The position numbers and the translations under genes are program-made. DNA of 64,000 nucleotides from Nitzschia sp. pyKryTriq1 (taxonomy: Eukaryota > Bacillariophyta > Bacillariophyceae > Bacillariales > Bacillariaceae), in contig OY101118.1 of the NCBI GenBank assembly GCA_956465555.1, forward strand, positions 1,943,751 through 2,007,750, given 5' to 3'. Below, piece after piece: positions 52,483 to 63,056 of the stretch; the first letter of the stretch is position 1; each line of letters opens with the position of its first letter. The notes below the pieces were generated by a model. That model saw only the letters and a list, made by a program, of their open reading frames with translations. It did no database searches and had not been told where the DNA came from.

Positions 52483-52809
52483 TCACCATCGAGAGGTAGC
52501 AAACTCAGAATCTGATTGCAACGAATGTGGCGCTGAGAAGTCACCATTTCCACCGGAAGTTGTGGTTGTTGTTACTGCGTATTTCCAATCGTCGGCCTCC
52601 AAGACTTTGACGAGTCCTCTCAGCTGATCCAAATTTTCAGCCAAAAGAGCACGTTGGTTCCCTTCGCTGCATCGCTTGTGGTCTTGATCATCCAGTATTT
52701 GACCCATCCGGGCTTGTGAGTTGACAGAAACATTTCGAGGAGCCTGGGACGCGGAGGCTGGCGTCACTGACCCTCCCACTGTTGCTGAATTGATGTTTCG
52801 TCGACTCAT
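52483..52809 (-). CDS. Small protein of unknown function
   Basis: 108 residues from ATG 52809 (MSRRNINSATVGGSVTPAS). The N-terminal third is Ser/Ala/Thr-rich, the middle is helical (QRALLAENLDQLRGLVKVLEADDWKY) in two pieces: RALLAENLDQLRGLVKVLE and ADDWKYAV. The C-terminus is Thr/Gly/Ser-rich. The compact helix and a GTAC cluster upstream (as before other genes here) favour a real gene. No family is recognised. Confidence 0.45.
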   Translation of the reverse strand: MSRRNINSATVGGSVTPASASQAPRNVSVNSQARMGQILDDQDHKRCSEGNQRALLAENLDQLRGLVKVLEADDWKYAVTTTTTSGGNGDFSAPHSLQSDSEFATSRW

Positions 52810-53437
52810 ACTGTCTCTTATCCCAAGTTTCTGTATTCGATGTTACGTATGAGCGGAATGATAGGTTTCAAAAAAGCTGCACCGTTACCTGTACGTACAG
52901 ACGGAGTATGATCGTGTACTGTAGCAAAGTATCTGTACCTGGTACTGTACAAGTACTGTTACCTGGTATCGCCTCTCGTCTCTCGTCATTGTCGTTTGTC
53001 GGAATTGGCAATTTAAAAAAAATGGTCGGCTACACAGGGGTTCATCGTTCTTAGACGTTTTCAATGTATGGACTCGCAGACCCCTGATGATCCTTTCCCA
53101 TCGATGTCTGTCCGTATGTATCCCCTCCTCACTTCGTCGCGAGCGCAAAGATCATCTTCGACTAATGCGATCCAAAAAGTACTCGCCCGGTGTCCGGCCC
53201 CGACTGCTTCCATCGGATTCGATACGGTTCTACGACAGTCTGGTAGCTTTTCAACGTTGAAGGCAATGGTGTCGGCAGTGTACAGGTACAGCGGTACAGT
53301 CCGCACAGCGGTAGCACGCACGGCACAAGAAACAACACACAACATCATCAACAACAACCATCACTGTTGTCTTCTGTTTGAAAGAGCAAACCAAACGAAT
53401 TCTACCTTGCAGAACAACTCAACCAAACTTCATCACA
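52810..53437. repeat. Divergent gap with GTAC cluster
   Basis: GTAC cluster at about 52885-52972 (CTGTACCTGGTACTGTAC, AAGTACTGTTACCTGGTATC), between the small minus-strand gene and SEM1. A second small run (GTGTACAGGTACAGCGGTACAG) lies near 53279-53300, about 140 bases before the SEM1 ATG. Confidence 0.75.
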
Positions 53438-53677
53438 ATGTCAGCCGCCGAAAAGACACCCGCACCAACACCGACTGCAGAGTCCGCAGACAATGCCACC
53501 GCCATCGAGGCCATCGAAGAGGACGACGAATTTGAAGAGTTCGAACCTGCGCACTGGTCGGCGGGGGAAGAAAATGCCGAGGACGCGCAACAATGGATGG
53601 ACAACTGGGACGTCGACGATATGGATGACGACTTTACGAAGAATCTGCGGGAAGAGCTTGCCAAGAGCAGCAAATGA
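53438..53677 (+). CDS. SEM1: SEM1/DSS1, 26S proteasome lid subunit
   Basis: A 79-residue acidic protein that belongs to the proteasome lid and also to the TREX-2 and BRCA2-type complexes. ATG 53438 begins MSAAEKTPAPTPTAE. The family signature is complete: EEDDEFEEFEPAHWSAGEE, then DAQQWMDNWDVDDMDDDF and a C-terminal helix (TKNLREELAKSSK). Length and composition are typical (SEM1/DSS1 usually 70-90 residues). No intron. The open frame extends upstream in the leader without an earlier ATG that makes sense. Confidence 0.97.
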   Translation: MSAAEKTPAPTPTAESADNATAIEAIEEDDEFEEFEPAHWSAGEENAEDAQQWMDNWDVDDMDDDFTKNLREELAKSSK

Positions 53678-54190
53678 GCAAGCAAGCGACGCAAGCAAGC
53701 AGTGCCTCAATCTTCACAGCAAGCACAGCCACCGCCACATGGATGACTACGAGGATGTCCAACGATGATCCAAAGAAGGTCACTTTTTTGTCCTTGATGA
53801 ACTCAATATTCTGCTACATTCATGTGCCATGCTCTCATCAGGAAGAAATAAAAAAATAGTCTTGTCGACTAGAATGAAGAGACAAGCTCTACTGTTACTG
53901 GTACCGGTACCGGTATGTTTTTCCATGTTCTTGTAGTTTGATTCATTCGATGTGTAGTCCGCTTCATGATTAGTTCGATTGTAAATCTGGAAGTCGGAGA
54001 AGTCAAATCTCCAAGTTGACGACGTCGACTCTACCGGTAACAGCTCTACCGGTACGTTTGCTATGCTCTATCTGTCTTTGAAGAAAGCAACGCCCAATCT
54101 TCTTTTTGTTGTGAAGACTAGTAGAGAGGTGTACATTTTAGTCTACCTCATGCGATCGCATTGTCTTTTCAGATTTGTTGCTTTTTAGGA
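53678..54190. other. Gap with TACCGGTA motifs
   Basis: GGTACCGGTACCGGTATG at about 53899-53916 and TACCGGTA at about 54032 and 54049. The last two lie 140-160 bases upstream of the ATG at 54191. Confidence 0.75.
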
Positions 54191-54991
54191 ATGGAGGCAA
54201 GCAAGCATGGAAAAAGAAGGTCCATCGCCCGGGTTCTCTGGTCGATGACGATGCTGCCGTTTCTAGCATGCCACAGCCTCACCATGAACAATCTGTCCCC
54301 TATCGAATCTGCCATCCTGCAATCGCGGCTGGAAGCCATCGAATCCGCTGTAGAAGCCAAATATAGGGACTTGATTTCTGTGGGACAAAATCGAGTCAAC
54401 ACGTTTATTTTCCCAGGCGCTGGCGGGGTGGATATCTTGGTGGAAGAGCTCTGTTCCAAAATCCCCAGATCCAAAATCATTGACTGGACAGAACATCGTG
54501 GAAACATCTTTACCGCTGCCTATGACGGCGAGGCCGTCGGACAAGCGATCGCCAATTTACTGCTTCAGCAAGAAAACACCCAAGAAGATGAAATCCATTT
54601 CATTGGCATCTCGGTTGGGGCTTTTTGCGCCAATGCTGCGGCAACTGTCGCCTTTCAACAAATGCATGATACTCCTACAAATGTCAGACTGACACTTCTG
54701 GATCCATTCTGCGGTCGAGGCGTGTTTGGAAGTTCTTATGGTAGAGAAAATTTTGGAAAGTACGCTACAGTAGCTATTCAAATACTGAATTCTGACGATC
54801 CAGTACCTACGACAAATGACCCACTGCCCAACTGCTACTGTCTTGACGTGACAAACGCCCCAGAACGAGACTCCTTCATACCACTCCCAGGAGACTCCAT
54901 GCATTCGTGGCCACTAGCATATTTGGCACGGCACTTTCAAGAGCCTTTGGGTCCAATGCCAAGGGGGACCGTGATGAAAGTAGAAAGTTGA
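54191..54991 (+). CDS. Alpha/beta-hydrolase-like protein with signal peptide
   Basis: 266 residues from ATG 54191; ten more codons upstream begin at TTG and are not used. The N-terminus (RRSIARVLWSMTMLPFLACHSL) looks like a signal peptide or anchor. The core has FIFPGAGGVDILVEEL (oxyanion-side strand), the nucleophile elbow HFIGISVGAFCANAAA (Ser141), RLTLLDPFCGRG (candidate acid Asp171) and DSMHSWPLAYLA (candidate His238). This order is that of an alpha/beta-hydrolase; lipase, esterase or peptidase activity cannot be separated. Its stop codon (54989-54991) lies three bases from the stop of the opposing CE6-like gene. Confidence 0.7.
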   Translation: MEASKHGKRRSIARVLWSMTMLPFLACHSLTMNNLSPIESAILQSRLEAIESAVEAKYRDLISVGQNRVNTFIFPGAGGVDILVEELCSKIPRSKIIDWTEHRGNIFTAAYDGEAVGQAIANLLLQQENTQEDEIHFIGISVGAFCANAAATVAFQQMHDTPTNVRLTLLDPFCGRGVFGSSYGRENFGKYATVAIQILNSDDPVPTTNDPLPNCYCLDVTNAPERDSFIPLPGDSMHSWPLAYLARHFQEPLGPMPRGTVMKVES

Positions 54992-54994
54992 AAA

Positions 54995-56538
54995 CTAATT
55001 TGGCTGGTTCGTTCCATGAAGAAGCTTGGCCATAGCCATCCCTAATGCATTGCCCACCTCCATGACTGTCTCGGCATTGTTGCCGTAATGGGCTACATCC
55101 CTTCTGTTGTCATCACCCTCAAAACCAGGTAGATAAGGAGTACGCCAAGACGATCGAGTGTCTACAGCCATCACATTGCCGCGAAAGTCCGGAAATAAGA
55201 TATCCATTGCCATTTGAGATTGGAAAATCTGCAGTGTGTCGCCCATCATTTCCTCTCCTCGCTGTCCAAGGCTGGCAATGGCAACTTTGGCCTCAGGGAC
55301 ATCCAAGTCATGTCGCACACTAGTGATGAAACTTCTCAAATTTCGCTGATACTTTACAGCGTACCCTGTATCGCGACGATCGGAATCCCCATGCCAAAAC
55401 GCAATTCCTGAAATTTCGTAGTCTTTAGCACCAGGATAGTAGTCTCCGATGCTACTCAAAACGGTCTTGATATTGTTCAGGGTGGCGTCGTACGCATGGC
55501 CAGCGTACCATGATGCTGTAGTGGACCCGGGCTCGGTGCCGATTGGCCAGCGCCTCGGGCTTTCCCCATAGCCTGCGTAAACCCAATCTCCAAACTCATG
55601 CCTTTGGCTTCCAGGTGGCAATAGATCCCCACCCAAACTTTGATGACCGGAACAGGCCTTCAGCAGTAATACGGGCTCCTCCAACAATTCTCCGAGAATA
55701 TAGCCAAACTGGAGCTCTGGGCCAAAGAAATTGTGCTCTTCCTTTACTGCCATCCACTCATTCCGCATGACGACCATGTCATCCGCCACAGCAACATATC
55801 GGACATCCGACCTCTCCCGCCAGTCTTTGTTGACGTCGTCAACCAAATGCGTAAAACGTTTTTTTTCTTTGACCGTGTATTCCAGTGTTCCGAGGACTTC
55901 TCCGCTTGTTTGCCCCGCTCCGACCATGTTGGCTTCTCCTAGCATGATGAAAACTTTTACAGGTTTGTTCATGTCCGCTTGTCCTCCATTTTTTGGTTGA
56001 AACTGCACAAGACAGAAAGGATCAGGGATGATTAGGAATAATTATATCATGTCGTCACAAATCACTCTCGAGTACTCACGTCTGGATCGCAGAGATCCGC
56101 CGAGTTGGCAAGGTTCTCTTCAAGCCAATCGTCAAGTGTATATGCGAGCTTGCCTCCACAGTAAACCTTTTTTGACTGTATGCCAGGGGTATGAGGAGAT
56201 TTTGAGGTTTTTGCTCCTTCTGAAAATGTTTTGCTTGAACCGTCCCCAGTGCGCTGCACTGACTCTTCATTGTTGTGTCGACTGCTGCTCAGCGGCACCA
56301 GTGCAATGAACATGACCAGACAGAAGCCAATCAGTATATACGATGCCATTCGGTTTGAACGCCTACGACGCTCACTGGGGTGTTTTGTCAATCTCCCGAA
56401 TTCGTCGCCATTTCTACCGAATCCATCTTCCGATGCTTCCATATCAAGTGTGTCTGTTTCATCTTCGGCTTCATGACGGTGACTATCACCATTGAAACCT
56501 GCCTTACTGGTGGAGAAATTAAAGTCTTGTGTGATCAT
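54995..56538 (-). CDS. Membrane-anchored SASA/CE6-like SGNH protein, catalytic Ser replaced
   Basis: Two exons, 56538-56080 and 56002-54995, joined by a 77-base GTGAGT...CAG intron in phase 0; 488 residues. A single helix (ASYILIGFCLVMFIALVPLS, ~residues 64-83) makes it a type II membrane protein with a lumenal or outer catalytic domain. The domain follows the sialate-O-acetylesterase/carbohydrate-esterase-6 plan: FIMLGEANMVGAG, FGPELQFGYILGEL, ISGIAFWHGDSDRRD and DVAHYGNNAETVMEVGNALG. The first block is normally GQSNM with the nucleophilic Ser; here it is GEANM, so the nucleophile is Ala. The Asp/His partner block is kept. It may be a binding-only pseudoenzyme, or use another residue. Confidence 0.8.
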
Positions 56539-57088
56539 GTTGTTTCGACTCTACTCTTGCATCAAAGCTGCAATCACGATGGGGAGACGAAAGAAGAATT
56601 TTGAACTCCTTTCATCTGCACCATGTACCGGGGAAGTTGGATCCCATATTTCCGTTGGGAGTTGTTGTATGATGATGGTAGTCTAGTAGTAGGTAGGAAG
56701 TTTCTCAAAGATGGCGCACCATGCTGCGATTTTTTGATATTGCGTCGTCGTATGCATGCAGTACGAAGTACTTTACATACCTGGTACGGTACCAGTACAG
56801 TACAAGTACCGCTATACCTGGCTGGTACCCCAAAGCGCGAACCGCTGCGCCCCGCCCAAGAGCCCACACCCCAAGATGCGATGCGCGATGTGCCGAAAAT
56901 GAGAGTTCTCTACTGATGGTGTCTGGTGTCTCTTCTGTCTCTGAACTCTGAAAACGACCACCAGATCAATTAGGTAGACGGTAGACCACTCATCGATACA
57001 GTCCTACTTTTACTCTTATCGACCAGAACTGGAAATACTAGTAGATAGGAGTGCCGTGTACGTAGTGTGGTGACCCCAGCGATGCAAC
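56539..57088. repeat. Divergent gap with GTAC cluster
   Basis: GTAC cluster at about 56775-56828 (ACCTGGTACGGTACCAGTAC, then ACAAGTACCGCTATACC) between the CE6-like and BioF-type genes. Confidence 0.75.
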
Positions 57089-58405
57089 ATGCACCGCCGA
57101 GGTGAAAATAATGTCAACAATCCTGCTTCGAACAATCAAGAGGAGGATGCTCCGTGCATTCCTTCATCGGCCTGGACGTTTGAGAGGGAACAAATTCTCC
57201 CTGCGTTGCGACGACGTGACGAAGTCGGATCCTTGAGACGCCTGAGTCCCTTTCATAAAGATGGATCGATTGATTTTTCCAGCAACGACTACCTAGGTCT
57301 GGCCCAGAACCAACAGCAGCACGAAAAAGTCGAAAGCACCTGCCTGAAACTGAAGGAAGCCAACAAACACAATTCTTTACTTGGATCGACAGGGAGTCGC
57401 TTGTTATCAGGGGACTCAGAGTATGCACAAACACTCGAGAAACGACTTGCGAAATGGCACAAACGACCAGCGGCGCTCCTCTGCAACAGTGGCTACGATG
57501 CAAATCTGTCAGTGCTCTCGTGTCTTACGCTCCACACGGTAGTATTGATGGATGAGCTCTCGCATAATAGTCTTCAGATGGGTGTCCGCCTGAGCAAAGA
57601 TTGTACCGTGAAAATATTTCTTCACAATGATGTGGAAGATCTTAAACGACTTTTGCAACAATATTCCTCTAATGGCAAGCCTATCCTGGTGGTCGTGGAA
57701 AGTGTGTACTCGATGGACGGAGACTTGGCACCACTGAAGGAAATCTTGGATTTGTCTCTTAGTTACAATGCATGTGCGATTGTGGACGAAGCCCATGGGT
57801 TGGGTGTGTTTGGAAGCCACGGAATGGGGGTGTTGGAGAGGGATGAATTAGAGGAGCATCCGGCTCTTCTACTGAGTATTCATACGTTTGGCAAGGCGGC
57901 AGGTTGTCACGGTGCAGTCATTTGTGGATCCAAAGCAATCAAGGAATATCTCCTCAACTATGGTCGGCCCATCATTTATTCGACGTCGTTGCCAATTCAT
58001 TCCTTGGTGACGATTGCTTGTTCGTATCAAAGCATGGCGGGTCCGATGGGAGAAGGTCTTCGCAAGATTGTACACAGGCGAGTGCAGATGTTTCGACACG
58101 GGATGTCTCGTATCATGGGCAAGGCCTCGTCAAAGATTGGCCTTGTAGACTCAATATCACCTATTCAAGCCCTGATCGTACCCGGCAACATTGCTTGTGT
58201 CGACTTCTGCAATAAGATATGGGAAAGATCAAATTGCAGGATACGTCTTTACCCAATCCGATCTCCCACAGTTCCGATTGGTGAGGAACGGGTCCGAATT
58301 ATCATGCACGCCCACAACTCTCCATCCGAGATTTCCGTCCTTCTCTTTTTGATTCAACTCGTTTTAAATGAAATGGGGTATCTACAAGCGCAGTCGAGAC
58401 TTTGA
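57089..58405 (+). CDS. bioF: Alpha-oxoamine synthase, BioF type (8-amino-7-oxononanoate synthase)
   Basis: PLP enzyme that condenses an acyl-CoA (or acyl-ACP) with an amino acid; BioF uses pimeloyl thioester and alanine in biotin synthesis. 438 residues, no intron; ATG 57089, with an out-of-frame ATG seven bases earlier. Motifs in order: DFSSNDYLGLAQ (62-73), GSTGSRLLSGDS (99-110), ALLCNSGYDANL, DELSHNSLQMGVR (His158, stacks on PLP), VVESVYSMDGDLAPL, VDEAHGLGVFG (232-242; Asp233 binds PLP) and SIHTFGKAAGCHGAV (PLP-lysine Lys269). The C-terminal domain is present (ERVRIIMHAHNSPSEI). KBL/CAT2 (2-amino-3-ketobutyrate) and serine palmitoyltransferase share the fold; the DYLGL and size favour BioF. 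Confidence 0.88.
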   Translation: MHRRGENNVNNPASNNQEEDAPCIPSSAWTFEREQILPALRRRDEVGSLRRLSPFHKDGSIDFSSNDYLGLAQNQQQHEKVESTCLKLKEANKHNSLLGSTGSRLLSGDSEYAQTLEKRLAKWHKRPAALLCNSGYDANLSVLSCLTLHTVVLMDELSHNSLQMGVRLSKDCTVKIFLHNDVEDLKRLLQQYSSNGKPILVVVESVYSMDGDLAPLKEILDLSLSYNACAIVDEAHGLGVFGSHGMGVLERDELEEHPALLLSIHTFGKAAGCHGAVICGSKAIKEYLLNYGRPIIYSTSLPIHSLVTIACSYQSMAGPMGEGLRKIVHRRVQMFRHGMSRIMGKASSKIGLVDSISPIQALIVPGNIACVDFCNKIWERSNCRIRLYPIRSPTVPIGEERVRIIMHAHNSPSEISVLLFLIQLVLNEMGYLQAQSRL

Positions 58406-58524
58406 GTAATAATGCTAATAAATATCCAAATTACGTATTACATTTACTTGTCTCTCCATTTTCTTCATCGAATCAAACCAAGATGGGGCGCATGCGACAG
58501 CCTCCAAACCGAGAGTGATGCCCT

Positions 58525-60460
58525 TTAAACAATAACACAGCCTCCTTCGGAGTTGGCGCATGGCAAAAAGTCAAGAGGACCCGACTCGTCGACCTCCACG
58601 CCCTTCTCGTTAGAGATAAATTGGTCAAGGGGCTGTCCTTCTCGCTTACGGTATTGAGTCCACAAGTCGTGCGAAATTTCAAGAATAGGTCTGGCCGAGC
58701 TGGAAGCACCCTTGATTTGTTCGGCTGCGGAGCGAGCACTGGTCTTAGCTTCCGGAGAAGTTCCGGAGATATCGGCGTATGTGAGAAGCATTTGGCTGAT
58801 TTCTCCGCACGCCTTCTCGCTTTGAAGGGACTTGCGAGGAGGATCACCAGCTTGCAGGATAGCAGGCAGCATGGCCTCAATAGCAGTGACAGCATGTTCA
58901 GCAGACATGGCGTCAGGAACATACTTGGAACCACCCTCGGCATCATCCATAGCAGACAAGACAAGATCGGAAACAATCTGGAGGTTGAGGGCAACAGCAG
59001 AAGGAACGGCAAGAACCTTGGTGTTGGATTCTCCTCCAGTTTCAGCGTCAGCCCGGTTGGCAGACCTGGCGAGGTCGGCGTACGCCTTGGTAGCGGTGTA
59101 AAGCTTGAAAACTCCGTATGCGTACTGGCCATCCTTGCCCTTCTTCTCAACGATGTTGGTCATGAGCTCAGAGACAGCCTTGGCAGCAGGGTTTCCTCCG
59201 TCAGGGAAGGAAGTCCAGGAAGCATCGAGGAAGGCGCAAGCCATGGTGGCCTTGAGTCCTTGAAGATCTCCCTCAGCCATGATGGGCTTGACGACATCGA
59301 CGGCTCCGGCCTTGACAAGAGCATCACGCGATCCGGGCCATTGTGCAAGGTTGAGGATGACGAACAAGGAGAAATCCTCAAGGCTGTTGGAAGTCCAACG
59401 AGAAGGAGGAGCAGTGGCAGCACGGATGTTCTCTACGACACACTTGGGAATATCAGTTGCTCCAATGAGAGTGGCGTTTTCCTCAGACTTGGCAAGGTTC
59501 TTGATCAAACCACAGGCCCAACGAACACCTTCAGACTTTCCAGAACTGGCCTTGGGGGCAGCAGGGGAGTTGGTCAAAAGCTTTTCCAAGACACGGAGGA
59601 GAGACTGGGAGTTCTCCAAGGGAGACATGTCCTTGCCATCCGGGCTGGGGGAGTGTTGCAAGATGGTGGTGATGCTGGCCTCAAGGAACGACAAGTTCAT
59701 CAAGCAGATGCAGCACAAGTACGACTCTTGCTTGTCCTCGGCAATGACCTTGCAGAGTCCGCCAATCACTGCCTTCGAGGCAGGTCCCAAAGCCATGACG
59801 CGCTTGTTCTCGGTGGGGATCGAAAGATTGTTCAACGCAAGGCAGGCGAGGTGACGTCCATCTCCGCTTTCTTGTGTCAAGCACTGAGCTAGAGGGGTGA
59901 GAACATCATACTTTCCGCTGCACACCATAGGGACACGATTTTGCTTGTGGCCGACATCGCAAAGCTCATAGATGCGCTTGGTGGCGGCGGCGCTCTTTTC
60001 CCCTTTGGAGGTAAGCATGGTCTCGATGAGCTCAGGGATGTCATCGAGCGTAGGGGGCTTGGAGGGGCCGCCCTTGGAAGGCTAAAATAGTTGCAAGGGA
60101 AAAGCAAAAGGTGAGAGACGGTGAACCACTTCTTTCGCAAGATTGAAGATTCCTAGTTCTCATTTCAGCATTCCCGTCGCAAAAGATCCCCATTTCCCCA
60201 ACAAACTTACCCTATCCTCCTTGGGAGTAGTCTTCTTAGGAGCGACATCGTCCTTCTTATCTTCCTTCTTCTTGCGACGGAACGAAACCCTGTGGTGGGA
60301 AAATAGCAAAAAGCGGAACTGTCAGAAGCAGCGCAGCAAAAAGGCGACGACCCATTCTCTTCGAAATTCTAAAAGTGGCTCCACATCACATCGTTTCAAT
60401 TTTTTCATATAGCAATGTTGTAGAGTCCGTCATCGGAGAACGGGACATGTTTCCTTACAT
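58525..60460 (-). CDS. Armadillo-repeat-like protein with intron-split start codon
   Basis: Main exon 60081-58525 (519 codons), exon 60289-60211, and a proposed first exon ending at 60459. The first coding exon is VSFRRKKKEDKKDDVAPKK; it needs two bases from upstream. The only matching donor (GTAAGG, 60458) follows AT, and the next exon opens with G, so the start codon would be AT|G, giving MVSFRRKKKEDKK and 545 residues. The main exon is a row of helical pairs like armadillo repeats: HLACLALNNLSIP, YLCCICLMNLSFLEAS, GVRWACGLIKNLAKSEEN, SLFVILNLAQWPGSRDALVK, then ALNLQIVSDLVLSAM and a C-terminus ending SEGGCVIV. The last Cys in CVIV could be prenylated (CaaX-like), an inference. Partner unknown. 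Confidence 0.7.
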
Positions 60461-61238
60461 TTTCAATATTGGTGTTGGATCAACAAGAGATAGTTGACTT
60501 TAGAAATGGCCAAGTATATGCGAGGAGCTCTGGCAAGTTGTGTTGTTCCTGTCGTGGGAGCTTCCTCGTCACGGAGAAATAATTGCTTCTTTAGCGTGGT
60601 GATGGGGGTCGTCCAGAACAACACACGAGCAACGGCCAAATTTTCGGCAAGTCCATTGAGACAGCCGACTTTCCTCGGCACGGGTGGACGAAATTCCTAA
60701 TGACGTATTCAAATATATCCATATATGAAGATATTATACAAAAGACATTGCTCGCCAGAATGCGAGTGGTGTCAGTGATACACATGCACTTGTCGGCATC
60801 CGCGCGTGCCGACCATGTAAAACTTCTATACGAAGTACACACATATTTTGGCGCATGCGTCTCCCCGGCCAATACAAAAAATAGTTCCCGCCAAAGCAAG
60901 ATCCAAGAACGCCGGCAACAAGCAACAAGCGAGCACGCACGTTTCTCAACGCGTGGGTCATCAACAATCATCCATAGACAAGATACAAGTACATACCGGT
61001 ACCAGCGGTACTGTCATCTGTCATGTAGAGCCCTCTCTATCTACCAGTACCGGAAGTAGAGAGAGGTCTGCCGGTACTGTTCTCGTCCTTGTCTACTGGT
61101 ACCAGTAGTGTACGGTATACCGTTGCTATCGGCACAAGTACGTTGGTACAGTACTTGTACAGATGTCACAAAACATTCACAACAGTGCAGGCGCAGAAGA
61201 ATGAATGAATCATCATCCTCCGATATCATGTTCCCATC
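60461..61238. repeat. Divergent gap with GTAC/TACCGGTA cluster
   Basis: GTAC cluster at about 60988-61170 (ACATACCGGTACCAGCGGTACTG; GTCTACTGGTACCAGTAG; TTGGTACAGTACTTGTACAG), ending about 70 bases before the PhyH-type ATG. A 64-codon frame at 60506-60700 (MAKYMRGALASCVV) lies upstream of the armadillo gene and cannot be supported. Confidence 0.8.
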
Positions 61239-62156
61239 ATGAATGAGCTTATCCAGCATTTGCAGAGGCAAGGCTATGTGAAGATCCCACCGGACAAATT
61301 CTCCCTGGACATGAACAAAGTCGAGGAGCTTAAGGCCGAGTTTGCAGCTTTATTTAGCGGACAGTACGAAACGGGAGTATATCCCGATGAAATCCATTGG
61401 CGGCCAGGCATTAGCAAAGAGACGGCAACGAGAGAGATTTGCAATGCTTGGAAAGCAAGTTCTAAGATTGCCAACATTGTCTGTAGCAAGGAACTCGGAT
61501 CGTTGGCTTGCCATTTGATGGGATGGAATGCCAGCCGTATCGGACAAGATGACGTGATTCACAAGCCGAGCCAATCCAATGCCGTCGGATTTCACCAAGA
61601 CGGTGCCTATATCAGCGACAACTTTTTTCCACGAGAGAACAATACTTTGACAATGTGGATCGCACTCGACGACGCTGACGAAGAGAATGGCGCCCTGCAA
61701 TATGCACAGGGGTCGCATCTCTGGACGTCGTCCGTCCATTCGAAGTCTACAGCAGTTGTTGCAGACAGTGTCGCTGGATCGTCCTTTCATGTAGGTCTAG
61801 ATGAAGATCATCTCACTTCTCTGCGAAATGCCGCGCAATCTTCGGGGAAGAGTATGGACGAAGTAGAAGTGTCGTTGAAAACTATTCCAGTGAAAGCTGG
61901 AGAGATGGTAGTACACCACCAAGACGTTTGGCACGGGAGTGGTCCGAATCTATCCGAGTCACGTCACCGACGAGCCCTTGTGGCTCATCTGATCAATGGA
62001 GAGGTCACATGGAGACATGAACCAAAGCCGCATTATATTTATGGCCGATATTATATCCGAGGGGAATCCACGCCAAGAGACGATTTTTTCCCCGTGACTT
62101 TTGGAATGGTGGATAGCCCACTGCAAAGAAGTCCATGGTTGGACAAAGAAGAATGA
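61239..62156 (+). CDS. Phytanoyl-CoA dioxygenase (PhyH)-like Fe(II)/2-oxoglutarate enzyme
   Basis: 305 residues, no intron, ATG 61239. The double-stranded beta-helix has the metal triad: GFHQDGAYIS (His119, Asp121) and VWHGSGPN (His232); a basic ESRHRRALVAHL (Arg242/Arg244) fits the 2-oxoglutarate clamp. LTMWIALDDADEENGALQYA and GSHLW are standard PhyH blocks. It lacks an obvious peroxisomal PTS1 (ends KEE) or PTS2. Substrate could be a lipid, halogenated compound or small metabolite; only the family can be stated. Confidence 0.88.
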   Translation: MNELIQHLQRQGYVKIPPDKFSLDMNKVEELKAEFAALFSGQYETGVYPDEIHWRPGISKETATREICNAWKASSKIANIVCSKELGSLACHLMGWNASRIGQDDVIHKPSQSNAVGFHQDGAYISDNFFPRENNTLTMWIALDDADEENGALQYAQGSHLWTSSVHSKSTAVVADSVAGSSFHVGLDEDHLTSLRNAAQSSGKSMDEVEVSLKTIPVKAGEMVVHHQDVWHGSGPNLSESRHRRALVAHLINGEVTWRHEPKPHYIYGRYYIRGESTPRDDFFPVTFGMVDSPLQRSPWLDKEE

Positions 62157-63056
62157 ACGCGGATGGACGATCTGCACTCACTCGTTCCCTTTTCACTGTG
62201 GAGTGGTACTTGCAAATAGTGGCATGTAGCAAAATTTATCGTGCCAGTACAGACAGTAATACTTCCTACCGGTACCTGGTACCATTGTCATTTTATCTAC
62301 CTTAGGGTGTCCTGTTCTTGTTCCCTGATGGTCGTTCACGTCGTCGTCGGAGGCAGGTTTTGATGGTTTTGACGACTCCTCCTCATGACTCATCACCCTC
62401 TCCTCGCTCCTCGCCACGCCGAAATTCAGACGGTACCAGGTACCAGTGCTGTACGAATACCGGTACCTGGTACTGTACTCGTACGCCGTGGTTACCTCTG
62501 CCGAAATTCCAAAAATGAGAAGTCGAGTGAGTCGTGATCGCGCATGCCTACTCGAGTTTCAGTATTTTTTGCCAGCGCGACACTTCACAAACCAATTAAA
62601 TCATCCTGTGACCACGTCGATGCGACTCGCTACTTGTACCGGTACCAGGTACTGTACGTGGTACGGTACAAGTACAGCATAGCAGGTACAGTACAGTGCG
62701 AACTGTAACGGTACCACGGTACAGGATTTTCACCTACGAAGGAATCCGTAACACCAGTACTGGTAGATACCTGTAGAGGAGGACCCGTCGTCGTTGTTGT
62801 GAAACTCCGAGTATACTTGTTGTCTAGTTTTTCGCCTGGGTTTGCCGCCTTTTCGATAGTGCATGGTACAGCACTCGAGAAGAATCCGAATGTGGAACGA
62901 TGACGAATGACGACGATCGACGCAATACGATGGAGAGAGCGAGGTATCGTACATCGTACGCGTACAGTACCTGGTTTTTGTACGAAAAGATAGCAAGGCA
63001 GAAGGCTCGTTATTCTTTAAAGCATCTGAAAGTATCCAAAGCATCTTCGATTGACC
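62157..63056. repeat. 0.9-kb gap with dense GTAC/TACCGGTA clusters
   Basis: Clusters at about 62268-62284 (TACCGGTACCTGGTACC), 62432-62496, 62633-62722 (TACCGGTACCAGGTACTG, CGTGGTACGGTACAAG), 62751-62775 and 62938-62980. It is one of the densest stretches in the window and lies directly upstream of the bZIP gene, which starts at 63057. No coding sequence is supported. Confidence 0.85.

Noticed and set aside
58621-59892. 423-codon plus-strand frame opposite the armadillo protein
   Set aside because: The minus strand holds the armadillo-like helices and a supported splice structure; the plus frame has no motif.
60506-60700. 64-codon frame starting MAKYMRGALASCVV
   Set aside because: No family, no splice signal, short enough to arise by chance; kept only as a note within the gap entry.
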